Below the pieces are notes generated by a model that saw only the letters and a program-made list of their open reading frames with translations, was not told the DNA's origin and did no database searches. The translations under genes and the position numbers were made by a program. A stretch of 64,000 nt of DNA from Simiduia aestuariiviva (lineage in GTDB: Bacteria > Pseudomonadota > Gammaproteobacteria > Pseudomonadales > Cellvibrionaceae): NCBI RefSeq assembly GCF_014192475.1, contig NZ_JACHXZ010000001.1, forward strand, positions 728,012 to 792,011. The letters run 5' to 3'. Within the stretch, counting starts at the first letter, position 1. Each line of letters starts with the position of its first letter. This document shows, piece after piece, positions 63,853 to 64,000 of this stretch.

Positions 63853-63883
63853 AAGCCCGATGCAAATGCATCGGGCTTTTTTT
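63853..63883 (+). terminator. Same terminator, repeat copy 2
   Basis: Identical to the copy at 63719, 134 bp further on. The first base of the third copy's terminator loop differs at the window edge. Confidence 0.9.
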
Positions 63884-64000
63884 ATATTTGCCAGTCCGGA
63901 CGTCGTCCGGCGTTGATTCGCGCAAGCGCTCACCCTGCGGGCCGCGTGCGCGGTCCTAACGTACCGTTAGTGGGCACCAATTAAGGAAGCCCGATGCAAC

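Larger units (their letters stand above)
63703..64000 (+). repeat. Tandem 134-bp repeats starting in tRNA-Leu 3' end
   Basis: Two perfect copies (63703-63836 and 63837-63970) and the first 30 bases of a third. Every copy begins with TGGGCACCA, the tRNA 3' end, then an intrinsic terminator, CCGGAC-GTC-GTCCGG (63762-63776 in copy 1) and CTAACG-TAC-CGTTAG (63822-63836). Copies 1 and 2 show no difference. The third differs only at its last visible base (C for A at 64000). No open frame or known element was recognised. Confidence 0.93.

Noticed and set aside
63703..63979. Attachment sites of an integrated element at tRNA-Leu
   Set aside because: Only 9 bases of the tRNA are repeated, the units abut directly, and no integrase or cargo lies between them.

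Overview
The window looks like chromosomal DNA from a marine-type gammaproteobacterium, probably close to Cellvibrionales or the Pseudomonas side of the class. This rests on gene order (dnaK-dnaJ-dapB ... carAB-greA-yhbY-ftsH-folP-glmM-tpiA-secG-tRNA-Leu), a Pseudomonas-type Fur with a single cysteine in its HMVC motif, an ahpC-ahpF/oxyR pair, and a lipase with its dedicated foldase. The species assignment is inference; no rRNA gene is present.

Bases 1-13.6 kb hold accessory metabolism and oxidative stress genes: a class V aminotransferase cut by the left edge, two glutathione S-transferases, a YecA/SEC-C protein, a DUF885 lipoprotein peptidase, an MFS carrier, a family 3 solute-binding protein, ahpCF divergent from oxyR with an OxyR-like site between them, and maeB. 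Bases 13.6-27.9 kb hold secretion and sensing genes: lipase plus foldase, an aspartate/glutamate racemase overlapping an AlaE exporter, a solute-binding protein translationally overlapped with a large hybrid histidine kinase, YfbR, and an M6 metalloprotease. Bases 28-41 kb hold envelope and proteostasis genes: a Do-like protease, an IbpA small heat-shock protein with a sigma-32-type promoter, a GldA/F/G-like ABC system, an exported oligopeptidase B, and two sodium symporters flanking smpB.

From 41 kb to the right edge lies the conserved housekeeping block: ratA-rnfH, bamE/fur, recN/grpE-dnaK-dnaJ, dapB, carAB-greA, yhbY, ftsH, folP, glmM, tpiA, secG and tRNA-Leu(GAG). The recN-grpE interval carries a perfect LexA box facing recN and a near-consensus sigma-32 promoter facing grpE. 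Two sensory genes are embedded in this block: a chemoreceptor between dapB and carA, and a BLUF photoreceptor between ftsH and folP. rlmE (ftsJ), normally next to ftsH, is absent from its usual place.

The most unusual feature is at the right edge. The 3' end of tRNA-Leu(GAG) starts a perfect 134-bp tandem repeat. Each unit carries the last bases of the tRNA, an intrinsic terminator and two further perfect palindromes, and a third copy begins before the window ends. The layout resembles the rtT repeats behind tyrT in E. coli but is at a different tRNA.
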